Shown here: in pieces, positions 39,297-47,804 of the stretch | How positions within the stretch are numbered: the first letter of the stretch is position 1 | How the letters are laid out: every line of letters starts with the position of its first letter | From: Acidobacteriota bacterium | GTDB taxonomy: Bacteria; Acidobacteriota; Thermoanaerobaculia; Gp7-AA8 | Direction: 5' to 3' | Assembly: GCA_019244185.1 (NCBI GenBank) | Contig: JAFATB010000018.1 | Coordinates: 1-64,000, forward strand | DNA: 64,000 bases | Notes under the pieces: generated by a model | What the model saw: only the letters and a program-made list of their open reading frames with translations | Told to the model about the DNA's origin: nothing | The model's database searches: none | Program-made: the position numbers and the translations under genes

Positions 39297-41900
39297 CTAC
39301 GGGTAATACCCGCGGATCGTCTTCACCTTGCCTTCCGCCACTTGCACGCTCACTTCGTGCCACTTGCCGCCGGCTTTCACGTCGGCAGCGGGGTAGAAGC
39401 CGAGCACGTATTGCGAGCGGAGCTCCGACTCGATCTCCGCGTAGATCTTCGCGAGATCGTTCGCCTCGTCGATGTAATACGACGCGCCGCCGGTATCGCC
39501 GCAGATGTGATTCAGCTTCTGCCGCACATCGAGCTCGGACCCGCGGATGCCGATGCCGATCGCGTAGATCGGAACGGCGGCGCGCTGCGCATACTCGCGC
39601 GCCTGTTCGAACGTGAACTTCGACGCCGTGTCCTTGCCGTCGGTCACGAGCACGAGCGCCTTCTGCCCTTTCACGCCGACGAAGTTGTAGAGCGAGTACA
39701 CGATTGCGTCGTAGAGCGCCGTCGACTCCTCGGGGCGCATGCGCGCGAGGCCGGAGTAGATGTCCTTGATCTCGTTCGACCACTTCTGCACGAGGTGCGG
39801 CTGCGCGTCGAAGGAGACGAGGAACGCCTTGTCACCCTTCTTGAGCACGTGCTGGAAAAACTGCGCGCCGGCGTCGCGCGCGGCGGCCATGCGCGGCTCC
39901 ATCGAGCCGGACGTATCGACGGCCATCCCGATGGAAAGCGGGAGATTCGTCACGTGCTCGAACTTCGCGAGCTTCACCGGCTGCCCCTCGTCGAAGACCT
40001 TGAACGCGTTCTCGCCGAGGTCATTCTTCGGCTTGCCGCCGACGAGGACGGTGGTGGGGAGCTCGACGAGATGCACGTCGACGGTCTCCATGTAGTCGGG
40101 CGTGTTCACCATCACCACGTCTTCGACCGGATCGACCTCGGGGTCCTTGAGCTTCGCCACCGCGCGGAGATAGCCGACTCCGTCGCTCGCGGGGATGTTC
40201 ACCGTCTGCACGTACGGCGGATCGAACATCGTCGCGACGCGGGTCTGATTCCAGTACAGCTCCACGCCGTCGAGCTGCTTGCCCTCGGGGACTTTCACTT
40301 CGAGCTCGACGCGCGTCGGGCCGCTCAGTTTCGGCGCGATGCGCGGCGAGGCGATGCGCACGCGGAAGGGATCGGTGCCGGTGTTGACGACGATCTCGTC
40401 GCCGGTGATCGGCTGCTCGTGCGAGTCGATGGCGACCGCGCGCACGCGGCGTGAACGCGGCACGGTGCCGAAGTCGAGGTCGAGCGTGTAAGGAGGTGAG
40501 CGCCGCGTGGCGATCTTCTTGCCGTCGAGCCAGAACTCCACGCCGCTGATGCCGGTGCCGCTGACGATCGTCTGGATGGTCTGGAAGCCGCTCGTGACGC
40601 CGTCGGCCAGCGGCACGATGCGCAGCTTCGCGCGCGTCGACTGCAGCTCCGTGTTCAGTGCCGCGATGGTCGCGCTTTCTTCCGACGGCTTGAGCGGACC
40701 GACGAGCGCGGGGACTTTCAGCTCGTTCTCGAGGATCGCCTGCGCGTTCGACGCGGGATCGGTCAGTTTCACGCGCGCCGTGTACGTCGCGGGGCGGAGG
40801 AAGCGGTCGATGACGATCGGCAGCTTCTCGTCCTTGATGTCGCCGGGAAAATCGAAGCGATAGCGGTACTTCTCCCACATCTTCCCGTCGCGCAGCACCT
40901 CGCCGACCACGTCGATCGTGTAGACCGAGACGCCGCTGACGGCGGTCGTCTTCAGCTGCGCGCGCGGCACCATGATCGTGAGCTGCGCGTCCGTCTTCTC
41001 CGATTCCATCGACGGGTACGAGACCGTGAGATCGGCGGCGAGCTTCGGCGCGTTCGGATCGGCGAGGACGACGGAGCGCAGCATGCGGTTCACGTCTTCG
41101 TCGTTGACCTTCGGCGGATCGAAGACCTGGAAGATGCGCTCCTTGTTCAACTGCATTTGATAGAGCGCGTTCGTCAGTTCCTCGGGGTTCTGGCAGTCGA
41201 TCATGACATTGCCGCCGCCGCCACCGATCGAGCCGGCGCCGCCGGCGACGATGTCATTGCTGCGGAGATCGTCCATCGCCATCGTGCCGCCGAGGGCGCT
41301 CCAGAGCTTGTACTCGCGATGATCGCGAGGGATGTAGAAGAGTAGGCGGACGTCGTGGCCGAAGCCCTCGATGTACTCGTACTTCCAGATTTGAATCGGC
41401 TGGAAGTGTTTCGGGCAGTTGACGCCGATCATGGCCGCCGGCGGGCCGTGCAGCAGATAGATGCGTCCGCGATCCGATGAGACCTGCTCGAAGTTTTCCT
41501 TCACGTACTCGAGCCGCTCGTAATAGTTGTCGCGCGCCGCGTGGTTCGTCGTCCCGCCCGCGATGTCGCGCCGCCGCCAGAAGTCGTCGATGTACGCATC
41601 GCGCTGCGCATCGGTCTCGAGCCGCAGAAACGTGTCCCGCTCCGCCGGATTGATGATCGGCTCCACGTCGCGCAGGAACTGCCGATACGCGTCGGGAAGC
41701 TTGGCGATGAGGTCCTTTTGTTCGCGGCGGGTGAGGGGAGTTGGTGTGTCGGCGGCGGAGAGTGGGCGGAGGGCGGCGATGAGAAGAAGAATGAAGAACG
41801 CAGAACGCAGAATGAAGAATTGAGAAAGCGCACCGCGCGCGGTCTCCTTTCTTAATTCTTCATTCTGCGTTCTGCGTTCTTCATTCAGCTTTTCTCTCAC
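39297..41900 (-). CDS. GWxTD domain plus von Willebrand A protein (copy 2)
   Basis: 867 residues from GTG 41900, which overlaps the upstream stop as GTGA. The N-terminus is unusual: residues about 4-45 are translated from a palindromic repeat, giving a charged stretch then the hydrophobic core FFILRSAFFILLLIAAL and a cleavage-like LSAAD. Residues 50-190 are a GWxTD domain (DTFLRLETDAQRDAYIDDFW, RIYLLHGPPA). Beta domains follow, then a VWA domain from about 640 with the metal site AVDTSGSM and VLVTDGKDTASKFT, of the type common in Acidobacteriota. It ends LRSQYVLGFYP and RGYYP. Probably exported. Function unknown; paralogue of the upstream gene. Confidence 0.85.
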   Translation of the reverse strand: MREKLNEERRTQNEELRKETARGALSQFFILRSAFFILLLIAALRPLSAADTPTPLTRREQKDLIAKLPDAYRQFLRDVEPIINPAERDTFLRLETDAQRDAYIDDFWRRRDIAGGTTNHAARDNYYERLEYVKENFEQVSSDRGRIYLLHGPPAAMIGVNCPKHFQPIQIWKYEYIEGFGHDVRLLFYIPRDHREYKLWSALGGTMAMDDLRSNDIVAGGAGSIGGGGGNVMIDCQNPEELTNALYQMQLNKERIFQVFDPPKVNDEDVNRMLRSVVLADPNAPKLAADLTVSYPSMESEKTDAQLTIMVPRAQLKTTAVSGVSVYTIDVVGEVLRDGKMWEKYRYRFDFPGDIKDEKLPIVIDRFLRPATYTARVKLTDPASNAQAILENELKVPALVGPLKPSEESATIAALNTELQSTRAKLRIVPLADGVTSGFQTIQTIVSGTGISGVEFWLDGKKIATRRSPPYTLDLDFGTVPRSRRVRAVAIDSHEQPITGDEIVVNTGTDPFRVRIASPRIAPKLSGPTRVELEVKVPEGKQLDGVELYWNQTRVATMFDPPYVQTVNIPASDGVGYLRAVAKLKDPEVDPVEDVVMVNTPDYMETVDVHLVELPTTVLVGGKPKNDLGENAFKVFDEGQPVKLAKFEHVTNLPLSIGMAVDTSGSMEPRMAAARDAGAQFFQHVLKKGDKAFLVSFDAQPHLVQKWSNEIKDIYSGLARMRPEESTALYDAIVYSLYNFVGVKGQKALVLVTDGKDTASKFTFEQAREYAQRAAVPIYAIGIGIRGSELDVRQKLNHICGDTGGASYYIDEANDLAKIYAEIESELRSQYVLGFYPAADVKAGGKWHEVSVQVAEGKVKTIRGYYP
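41783..41886. repeat. Palindromic heptad repeat, copy 3, inside a coding region
   Basis: Left arm 41783-41827 with GAATGAA, GAACGCA, GAACGCA, GAATGAA; right arm 41847-41886 is its complement, with a GCGC-rich loop. It lies within the 5' coding part of the downstream GWxTD/VWA gene, where it encodes the signal-peptide region. Confidence 0.87.
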
Positions 41901-44551
41901 GGATAGTATCCCCTCAAACTCCGAGCCTTCCCTCCCTGCGCCTCCACCGTCAGCTCGCGCCATTTGCCGGGCTTCGCGTCCGCGGGCGGGTAGAAGCCGA
42001 GGACGTATTGCGAGCGGAGCTCGGTCTGGATCTGATCGTAGGTGCGGTCGAGATCGTGGGCCTGGTCGATGTAATAGACGGCACCGCCGGTTTCGTTGGC
42101 GAGACGGGTCAGCTTGTAGCGGACGTCCATCTCGGTGCCTTTGATGCCGATGCCGATGGCGTAGATCGGGACGGCGGCGCGGCGCGCGTACTCGAGCGCC
42201 TGATCGAAGGTGAACTTCGACGCCGTGTCCTGTCCGTCGCTGATGAGCACCAGCGCCTTCTGTCCGTTGATCCCGAGGAAGTTGTAGAGCGAGAAGACGA
42301 CGGCGTCGTAGAGCGCGGTCGTCTCGTCGGCGCGCAGCTTCGCGAGGCCGGCGTGCACGTCGGCGATCTTCGACGACCAGTGCGAGACGAGGCGCGGCTC
42401 GGTGTCGAACGAGACGAGGAACGCCTTGTCGCCTTTCTTCATCACGTTCTTGAAGAACTGCGCGCCCGCTTTCTGCGCCTCGTCCATGCGCGGCTTCATC
42501 GAGCCCGACGTGTCGATCGCGAGGCCGATCGACAGCGGCAGATTCTTCACGCGCTCGAACTTCGCGATCGACACCGGCTTGCCTTCATCGAGGACCTTGA
42601 ACGCCTTCTCATCGAGCTCCATCGACGGTTTGCCGCCGACGATCACCGTGGTCGGCAGCTCAATGAGGTGAACGTTCAGCTCCTCCATGTACGCCGGCGT
42701 GTTGATCATCACCACGTCTTCGATCGGCGCGGTGTCGGAGTCCTTGAGCGTGGCCACTGCGCGGAGATAGCCGACGCCGCTCGTCGGCGGGATGTCGACG
42801 GTCTGCACGAACGGCGGATCGTAGAGCGTCGCCACGCGCGTCTCGTTCCAGTACAGCTCGAGCGCGCCGAGGGTCTCGTCTTCGGGGACGCTCACGTCCA
42901 TCTCCACGCGCGTCGGTCCGGAGAGGTGCGGCGCGATGCGCGGCGAAGTGATGCGCACGCGGAAGGGATCGGTGCCGCCGTTGACGACGAGATCGTCGCC
43001 GGTGAGCGGCTGGTCTTTCGCGTCGAGTGCGACCGCGCGGATGCGCCGCATCTGCGGCACCTCGCCGAAGTCGAACGCCATCGAAAACGGCGCGGAACGT
43101 CGCACCGCCATCTTGCGGCCGTCCATCCAGAACTCGACCGCTTTGATCGCGTCGCCGGTGGCGAGCGTCTCGATGGTCTTCACGCCGCTCACGAGCGCGT
43201 CATCCGGCGGCACGATGCGCAGCCGCGTCTCGTGCGGATCGGCGGCGGCGGTTTTCGCGTCGGCGGTACTGGCCGGCGCTGATGTTGTCGTTGTCGCTGT
43301 GGTTGTCGATGGCGCGGCCGCGGGCGCGGGCGGTTCGGCGGATGCGACCGGCTCCGGCGTGAAGATCTCAGGAACGGTCAGCGGGTTCTCGACGATCGTC
43401 TCCGCGCCGCTGTTCGCGTCGATGACTTTCACGCGCGAAACGTAATCCGCGGGACGCAGCAGGCGATCGATGACGATCGGCAGCTTCTCGTCCTTGAGGT
43501 CGCCCGGGAAGTCGAAGCGATAGCGATACTTCTCCCACAGCTGCCCTTCCTTGAGCACTTCCCCCGTCACGTCAACGGTGTAAACCTCGGCACCGCCGAC
43601 TTCGGCCGGCGTGATCTGCGCGCGCGGCACGAGCAGCATCATCTGCACGTCCGTGCGGCTGCCTTCCTTCGTCGGATAGCGGACGCTGAAGTCCGCCGTG
43701 AGCTTCGGCGCGTTCGGGTTCGCGATGACCACCGAGCGCAGGAGGTCGCGCGCCTGCTCGTCGTTCAGCTGCGGCGGCTCGAACATCTTCAGGAGGTCGA
43801 CGCGCTGCTGCACCATCTGCGTCATCGCGCGCAGGATCTCGTCGCCCTGCTGGCACTCGAGCTGGATGCGGGTGATGTACGCGTACGGACTGGCCGACTT
43901 GTTCGGATTGCGGTTCGCCTGCCCTTCTTCCGCGTTGGCGCCGAACGACGCGGGATCGGCCGCGGCGATGTCGCTGATGGCCATCGCGCCGCCGATCGGG
44001 TTCCAGAGCTTGTAGTCGCTCGAGCCGCGCGGACGGTAGAAGACGAGGCGGACGTCGTTGCCGACGCCGCGCAGGTACGGGTACTTCCAGATCTCGATCG
44101 GCTGGAGGACGCGCGCGCATTCGGCGCGCACGACGCCCGCGGGCGGGCCGTGCACGAGGAACGTCTTCGCGCGGTCGGAGTCGAGCCGCTTGAACTGTTC
44201 CTTCGCCGTCGCGAGGCGCTCGTAGTACGTGTCGCGAAACGAGCGGCTGTCGCCCTGCAGCGCATCGCGGCGGCGCCAGAACTCGTCGATGAAGTTGTCG
44301 CGTTGGGGATCGGTCTCGAGCAGGAGGAACGTGTCGAGCTCCGTCGGCAGCGCGATCGGCTTCGTGTCGGCGACCCAGTCCTGATACTTCGCGTCGAGCT
44401 GTTCGACGCGCTCCTTCCGCTCGCGGCGCGTGAGCTTGCGCAGCGTGTCGCTCACGGCGGACTGCGGATCGGCGGGGGGATTGCCCGCGTATGCGACGAT
44501 GGTTGTTGTAGCGACTGCGAACATCACTGCGACGACCGCGGTTCGCTTCAT
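41897..44551 (-). CDS. GWxTD domain plus von Willebrand A protein (copy 1)
   Basis: 884 residues from ATG 44551 with AGGA upstream; signal peptide MKRTAVVAVMFAVATTTIVAYA. GWxTD domain at about 35-190 (DTFLLLETDPQRDNFIDEFW, RAKTFLVHGPPAG). Middle beta domains are interrupted by a Pro/Ala/Thr-rich linker (about 390-430, TTTATTTTSAPAST). The VWA domain is near 655-860, with IDTSGSMKPRM as metal-ion site and LVLISDGQDTASKFT, ending RSLRGYYP. It is strongly similar to the next gene along its whole length except the linker and the leader. Likely envelope protein of unknown role; tandem duplication. Confidence 0.88.
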   Translation of the reverse strand: MKRTAVVAVMFAVATTTIVAYAGNPPADPQSAVSDTLRKLTRRERKERVEQLDAKYQDWVADTKPIALPTELDTFLLLETDPQRDNFIDEFWRRRDALQGDSRSFRDTYYERLATAKEQFKRLDSDRAKTFLVHGPPAGVVRAECARVLQPIEIWKYPYLRGVGNDVRLVFYRPRGSSDYKLWNPIGGAMAISDIAAADPASFGANAEEGQANRNPNKSASPYAYITRIQLECQQGDEILRAMTQMVQQRVDLLKMFEPPQLNDEQARDLLRSVVIANPNAPKLTADFSVRYPTKEGSRTDVQMMLLVPRAQITPAEVGGAEVYTVDVTGEVLKEGQLWEKYRYRFDFPGDLKDEKLPIVIDRLLRPADYVSRVKVIDANSGAETIVENPLTVPEIFTPEPVASAEPPAPAAAPSTTTATTTTSAPASTADAKTAAADPHETRLRIVPPDDALVSGVKTIETLATGDAIKAVEFWMDGRKMAVRRSAPFSMAFDFGEVPQMRRIRAVALDAKDQPLTGDDLVVNGGTDPFRVRITSPRIAPHLSGPTRVEMDVSVPEDETLGALELYWNETRVATLYDPPFVQTVDIPPTSGVGYLRAVATLKDSDTAPIEDVVMINTPAYMEELNVHLIELPTTVIVGGKPSMELDEKAFKVLDEGKPVSIAKFERVKNLPLSIGLAIDTSGSMKPRMDEAQKAGAQFFKNVMKKGDKAFLVSFDTEPRLVSHWSSKIADVHAGLAKLRADETTALYDAVVFSLYNFLGINGQKALVLISDGQDTASKFTFDQALEYARRAAVPIYAIGIGIKGTEMDVRYKLTRLANETGGAVYYIDQAHDLDRTYDQIQTELRSQYVLGFYPPADAKPGKWRELTVEAQGGKARSLRGYYP

Positions 44552-44566
44552 CAGGGTCCTTTTCCG

Positions 44567-45688
44567 ATGCGGATCTATCTCGACAACAACGCCACGACGG
44601 CGATCGACGCGGACGTCCTCCAGGTCCTCGAGGGATCGTTGAGGGACGTCTACGGAAACGCCTCGTCGATTCATAAAGAAGGCCAGACGGCGCGGCGGAT
44701 GATCGAGGACGCCCGCGAAGCCGTCGCGCGCCTCATCGGCGCTGCGGCCCGCGACGTCGTTTTCACCAGCGGCGGCACCGAGTCTAACAATGCCGCCATT
44801 TTCGGCGCATTTCCGCCGGAGGGTCGTTTCCACATCGTGACAAGCTCCATTGAGCATCCGTCGGTCATCGAGGCGACGCGCGCGCTCGATCGGCGCCATG
44901 CGGACGTGACGTATGTCGCGCCGTCGCGCGACGGCGTCGTCGCCGCGTCCAACGTCATCGACGCGATGCGCGACGACACGCGCCTCGTGACGGTGATGCT
45001 CGCGAACAACGAGACCGGCGTCGTGCAGCCGGTCGCGGAGATCGGCGCCGCGACGCGCGCGCGCGGCGTGCACTTCCACGTCGACGCCGTGCAGGCCGCG
45101 GGCAAGATCGCGGTCGACGTCGAGACGCTGCAGTGCGACACGCTCGCGCTCTCCGCGCACAAGCTGCATGCGCCGAAAGGCATCGGCGCGCTGTACGTGC
45201 GCCGCGGCACGAAGATGAGCTCGCACCTCGTCGGCGGCGCGCAGGAGCGGCGGCGCCGCGCGGGCACCGAGAATGTGCCGCTCGCCGCCGCGTTCGGCGC
45301 CGCCGCGACGCTCTCGATGCAGCCGCACGACGTCGCGTCCGTGCGCGATGCGTTCGAGCGCGAGCTGCGCGCGGCGTTCGGCGCGGCCATCACGATCAAC
45401 GGCGAGCGCGTCGCGCGTCTGCCGAACACGAGCAACGTCACGTTCCACGGCGCCGACGGCGAAGGGATCGTCATCGCGCTCGATCTCTCCGGCGTCGCGG
45501 TCTCGACCGGCTCCGCGTGCTCGTCCGGCCGCGTCGAGCCGAGTCCGGTGCTGCTCGCGATGGGACTCTCGCCCGACGACGCGCGCGCGACGGTGCGCTT
45601 CTCGCTCTCGCGCTTCACGACGCTCGCCGAAGTCCGCCGCGTCGCGGCGCTGCTGGTCGATCTGGTCCCGCGCTGCCGGGCGCGGTGA
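44567..45688 (+). CDS. Cysteine desulfurase (NifS/IscS family)
   Basis: 373 residues from ATG 44567. A PLP enzyme that moves sulfur from cysteine to an acceptor for Fe-S clusters or thio-modification. It has the family start YLDNNATT, FTSGGTESNNAA, the PLP pair region ANNETGVVQP and HVDAVQAAGK, Lys199 in SAHKLHAPKG, and active cysteine Cys318 in STGSACSSGRVEPS. The short loop places it in the IscS/NifS group I. Only 15 bases separate its start from the divergent GWxTD gene. No iscU or suf genes nearby. Confidence 0.94.
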   Translation: MRIYLDNNATTAIDADVLQVLEGSLRDVYGNASSIHKEGQTARRMIEDAREAVARLIGAAARDVVFTSGGTESNNAAIFGAFPPEGRFHIVTSSIEHPSVIEATRALDRRHADVTYVAPSRDGVVAASNVIDAMRDDTRLVTVMLANNETGVVQPVAEIGAATRARGVHFHVDAVQAAGKIAVDVETLQCDTLALSAHKLHAPKGIGALYVRRGTKMSSHLVGGAQERRRRAGTENVPLAAAFGAAATLSMQPHDVASVRDAFERELRAAFGAAITINGERVARLPNTSNVTFHGADGEGIVIALDLSGVAVSTGSACSSGRVEPSPVLLAMGLSPDDARATVRFSLSRFTTLAEVRRVAALLVDLVPRCRAR

Positions 45689-45697
45689 TGCCCGCGC

Positions 45698-45736
45698 TTC
45701 TCAATTCTTCATTCTGCGTTCTGCGTTCTTCATTCG
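45698..45736. repeat. Palindromic heptad repeat, solo arm
   Basis: Only the right-arm form is present (TTCTTCATTCTGCGTTC type units), 9 bases after the cysteine desulfurase stop. No complementary left arm lies nearby, so it is a degraded or half element. Confidence 0.8.
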
Positions 45737-45805
45737 TTTTTCCAGACGAAATCTCTCTTGCCGCTCCTCGGTTCCCATGGCATTGTTCTGTCCGGCCGGT
45801 CCCTG

Positions 45806-46936
45806 ATGACGGAAAAACCTATCCTTCAAGGCGATCTGTCGAAGATCCAACTCCCCGACGTCCTCAGCTTCCTTGCCATGATCCGCGAGAGCGGAAAGCT
45901 CGTCGTCCGGCAGGGGCAGCTCGAGCGCACGATCCATTGGAAAGAGGGAGAGATCGTCTTCGCCAGCTCGAGCTCTCCCGAGCACTCCCTCGGCCAGTTC
46001 CTGCTGCGCAACGGCAAGATCACGCAGGCGCAATACGAGGAGACGAAACGCCGCGTCACGCCGCAGCTGCGCCACGGAAAGCTGCTCGTGCAGATGGGCG
46101 CGATCTCGCCGAAAGACCTCTGGTGGGGCGTCAAGAACCAGGTGCTCGAGATCATCTACTCGCTCATCGGCTGGAAGGAAGGCGAGTTCGCGCTGTACGA
46201 CTCGGCCGAGGAGCTGGCGCAGGAGCGGATCGTCGTGCAGATCAACACGTCGAGCGTGATCATGGAAGGCACGCGGCGGCTCGACGAGTCGGCGCGCATC
46301 CGCGAGAAAGTGCCGAGCCTCGACATGGTCTTCGCGAAAGTCGGCGGCGCGGTGCCGGACTTTCACGCGCTCGACATGACCGACGTCGAGATCGGCATCT
46401 ACAACGACATCGACGGCAAGCTCACCGTGCGCGAGCTCACCGGCCGCTCCGATCTCACGGAGTTCGAGGTGACGCGGATTCTCTTTCAGCTCGTCTCCGC
46501 GCGGCTCATCGAGCCGGTGCCGGAGGAGAAGTCGTTCCGCCCGGTCTTCCTCGACGTCGAGGATTCGCCGGAGCTGCTGAAGGTGATCTCGACCTACAAC
46601 GACATGTTCGGGCGCCTCTACGACGCGCTCGAGAAAACCGTCGGCGAAGATCAGGCGCGCGACATTTTCATGACCGTGCTGCAGAACGCCGAGACCGACG
46701 ATCTCTGGGCCGGCGTCTTCTTCGATCAGTACGGCCGCTTCGACGAGAACATGCTCATCGCGAACATCTCCGAGCTGCCGTTCGAGCGGCGCAAAGCCGC
46801 GCTCGACGAGGGCCTCAATACGCTGCTGTCCGTGCAGCTCTTCGAGGTCTCGCAACATCTCGATCAGGCGGGAAAAGTGGACGTGTTCCGCTTCATCTCG
46901 GACCAGAAGGCGAGCCTCGAAAAAGCGGTGGTCTGA
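45806..46936 (+). CDS. DUF4388 domain protein
   Basis: 376 residues from ATG 45806. Residues 1-110 are a DUF4388 (PATAN-like) domain: LQGDLSKIQLPDVLSFLAMI, SGKLVVRQGQLERTIHWKEG, IVFASSSSPEHSLGQFLL. A second part (115-260) resembles further DUF4388/winged segments (LWWGVKNQVLEIIYSLIGWKEGEF, GKLTVRELTGRSDLTEFEVTRI, each cited in part). The C-terminal 110 residues are helical. Such proteins occur with signalling systems in Acidobacteriota, Myxococcota and relatives and are thought to mediate regulatory protein contacts; no enzyme activity is known. No obvious Shine-Dalgarno. Confidence 0.85.
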   Translation: MTEKPILQGDLSKIQLPDVLSFLAMIRESGKLVVRQGQLERTIHWKEGEIVFASSSSPEHSLGQFLLRNGKITQAQYEETKRRVTPQLRHGKLLVQMGAISPKDLWWGVKNQVLEIIYSLIGWKEGEFALYDSAEELAQERIVVQINTSSVIMEGTRRLDESARIREKVPSLDMVFAKVGGAVPDFHALDMTDVEIGIYNDIDGKLTVRELTGRSDLTEFEVTRILFQLVSARLIEPVPEEKSFRPVFLDVEDSPELLKVISTYNDMFGRLYDALEKTVGEDQARDIFMTVLQNAETDDLWAGVFFDQYGRFDENMLIANISELPFERRKAALDEGLNTLLSVQLFEVSQHLDQAGKVDVFRFISDQKASLEKAVV

Positions 46937-46948
46937 GACCCGCTGTTG

Positions 46949-46954
46949 TAAGCT
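46949..46954 (+). promoter_or_regulatory. -10-like element of lgt
   Basis: TAAGCT, preceded by TG, ends 9 bases before ATG 46964, with no Shine-Dalgarno between. Confidence 0.4.
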
Positions 46955-46963
46955 CCCGCCCGC

Positions 46964-47761
46964 ATGTGGCCCACGCTTTTCCGCTTCGGAAACTTCGAGA
47001 TCACCACCTTCGGGCTGATGATGTTCCTCGCGTTCGTCATCGCCGGCTGGATTCTCGCGAGGCAGTTCCGCGCGCACGGACTCGATGACGAGCTCGCGTC
47101 GTCGATGGTCGTCGCGGCCGCGCTGGGTGGCATCGTCGGCGCGAAGGTCTATTACGCGATCCTCTTCCGCGACTGGCACCTGCTCTTCGACCGCGCGGGC
47201 CTGGTCTGGTACGGAGGCCTCATCGGCGGCGCGCTCGCATGCTCGTGGCTCGTGCACCGCCACCGCGTCCCGTTCTTCACCGCCGCCGACGCCACCGCGC
47301 CCGCGCTCGCGATCGGCTACGCCGTCGGCCGCATCGGCTGCTTCCTCGTCGGCGACGACTACGGCCGCCCCACGAATTCCTGGGTCGGCATCGCCTTCCC
47401 GAAAGGCGCCCCGCCGACGACCGCCGAGTCGCTCCGCCAGTTCGGCGTCGCCGTCGATCCCTCCCTCCCTCCCGACACCCTTCTGCGCGTCCACCCAACG
47501 CAGATCTACGAGTCCCTGAGCGCCTTCGCCATCTTCGCCATCCTCATGGCCATGAGCCGCCGCCCCCACGTCCGCGGCCGCATCTTCGCGATGTTCCTGA
47601 TCTTGCTCGGTATTGAGCGCTTTCTCGTGGAGATCGTGCGCGCAAAGGACGATCGGCTCCTCGGACCGTTCACGGTGGCGCAGTTGATCAGTGTGTTGCT
47701 GGTGGTGGGGGGCGGCGTTCTGTTCGCCGTCACGGCTTCCAGAGCGGAGCAGCGCGCGTAG
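46964..47761 (+). CDS. lgt: Prolipoprotein diacylglyceryl transferase
   Basis: 265 residues, seven hydrophobic segments. It transfers diacylglycerol from phosphatidylglycerol to the lipobox cysteine of prelipoproteins in the inner membrane. Signature GYAVGRIGCFLVGDDYGRPT carries the essential Arg-Ile-Gly; the usual Asn after it is Cys here, seen in a number of divergent Lgt proteins. Further landmarks: LVWYGGLIGGALAC, RVHPTQIYESL and IERFLVEIVRAKD with the catalytic arginine region. Confidence 0.93.
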   Translation: MWPTLFRFGNFEITTFGLMMFLAFVIAGWILARQFRAHGLDDELASSMVVAAALGGIVGAKVYYAILFRDWHLLFDRAGLVWYGGLIGGALACSWLVHRHRVPFFTAADATAPALAIGYAVGRIGCFLVGDDYGRPTNSWVGIAFPKGAPPTTAESLRQFGVAVDPSLPPDTLLRVHPTQIYESLSAFAIFAILMAMSRRPHVRGRIFAMFLILLGIERFLVEIVRAKDDRLLGPFTVAQLISVLLVVGGGVLFAVTASRAEQRA

Positions 47762-47804
47762 CGTCACGACGTAGGAGCGCTACAATTCATGACGGAGGGC
47801 CGTC

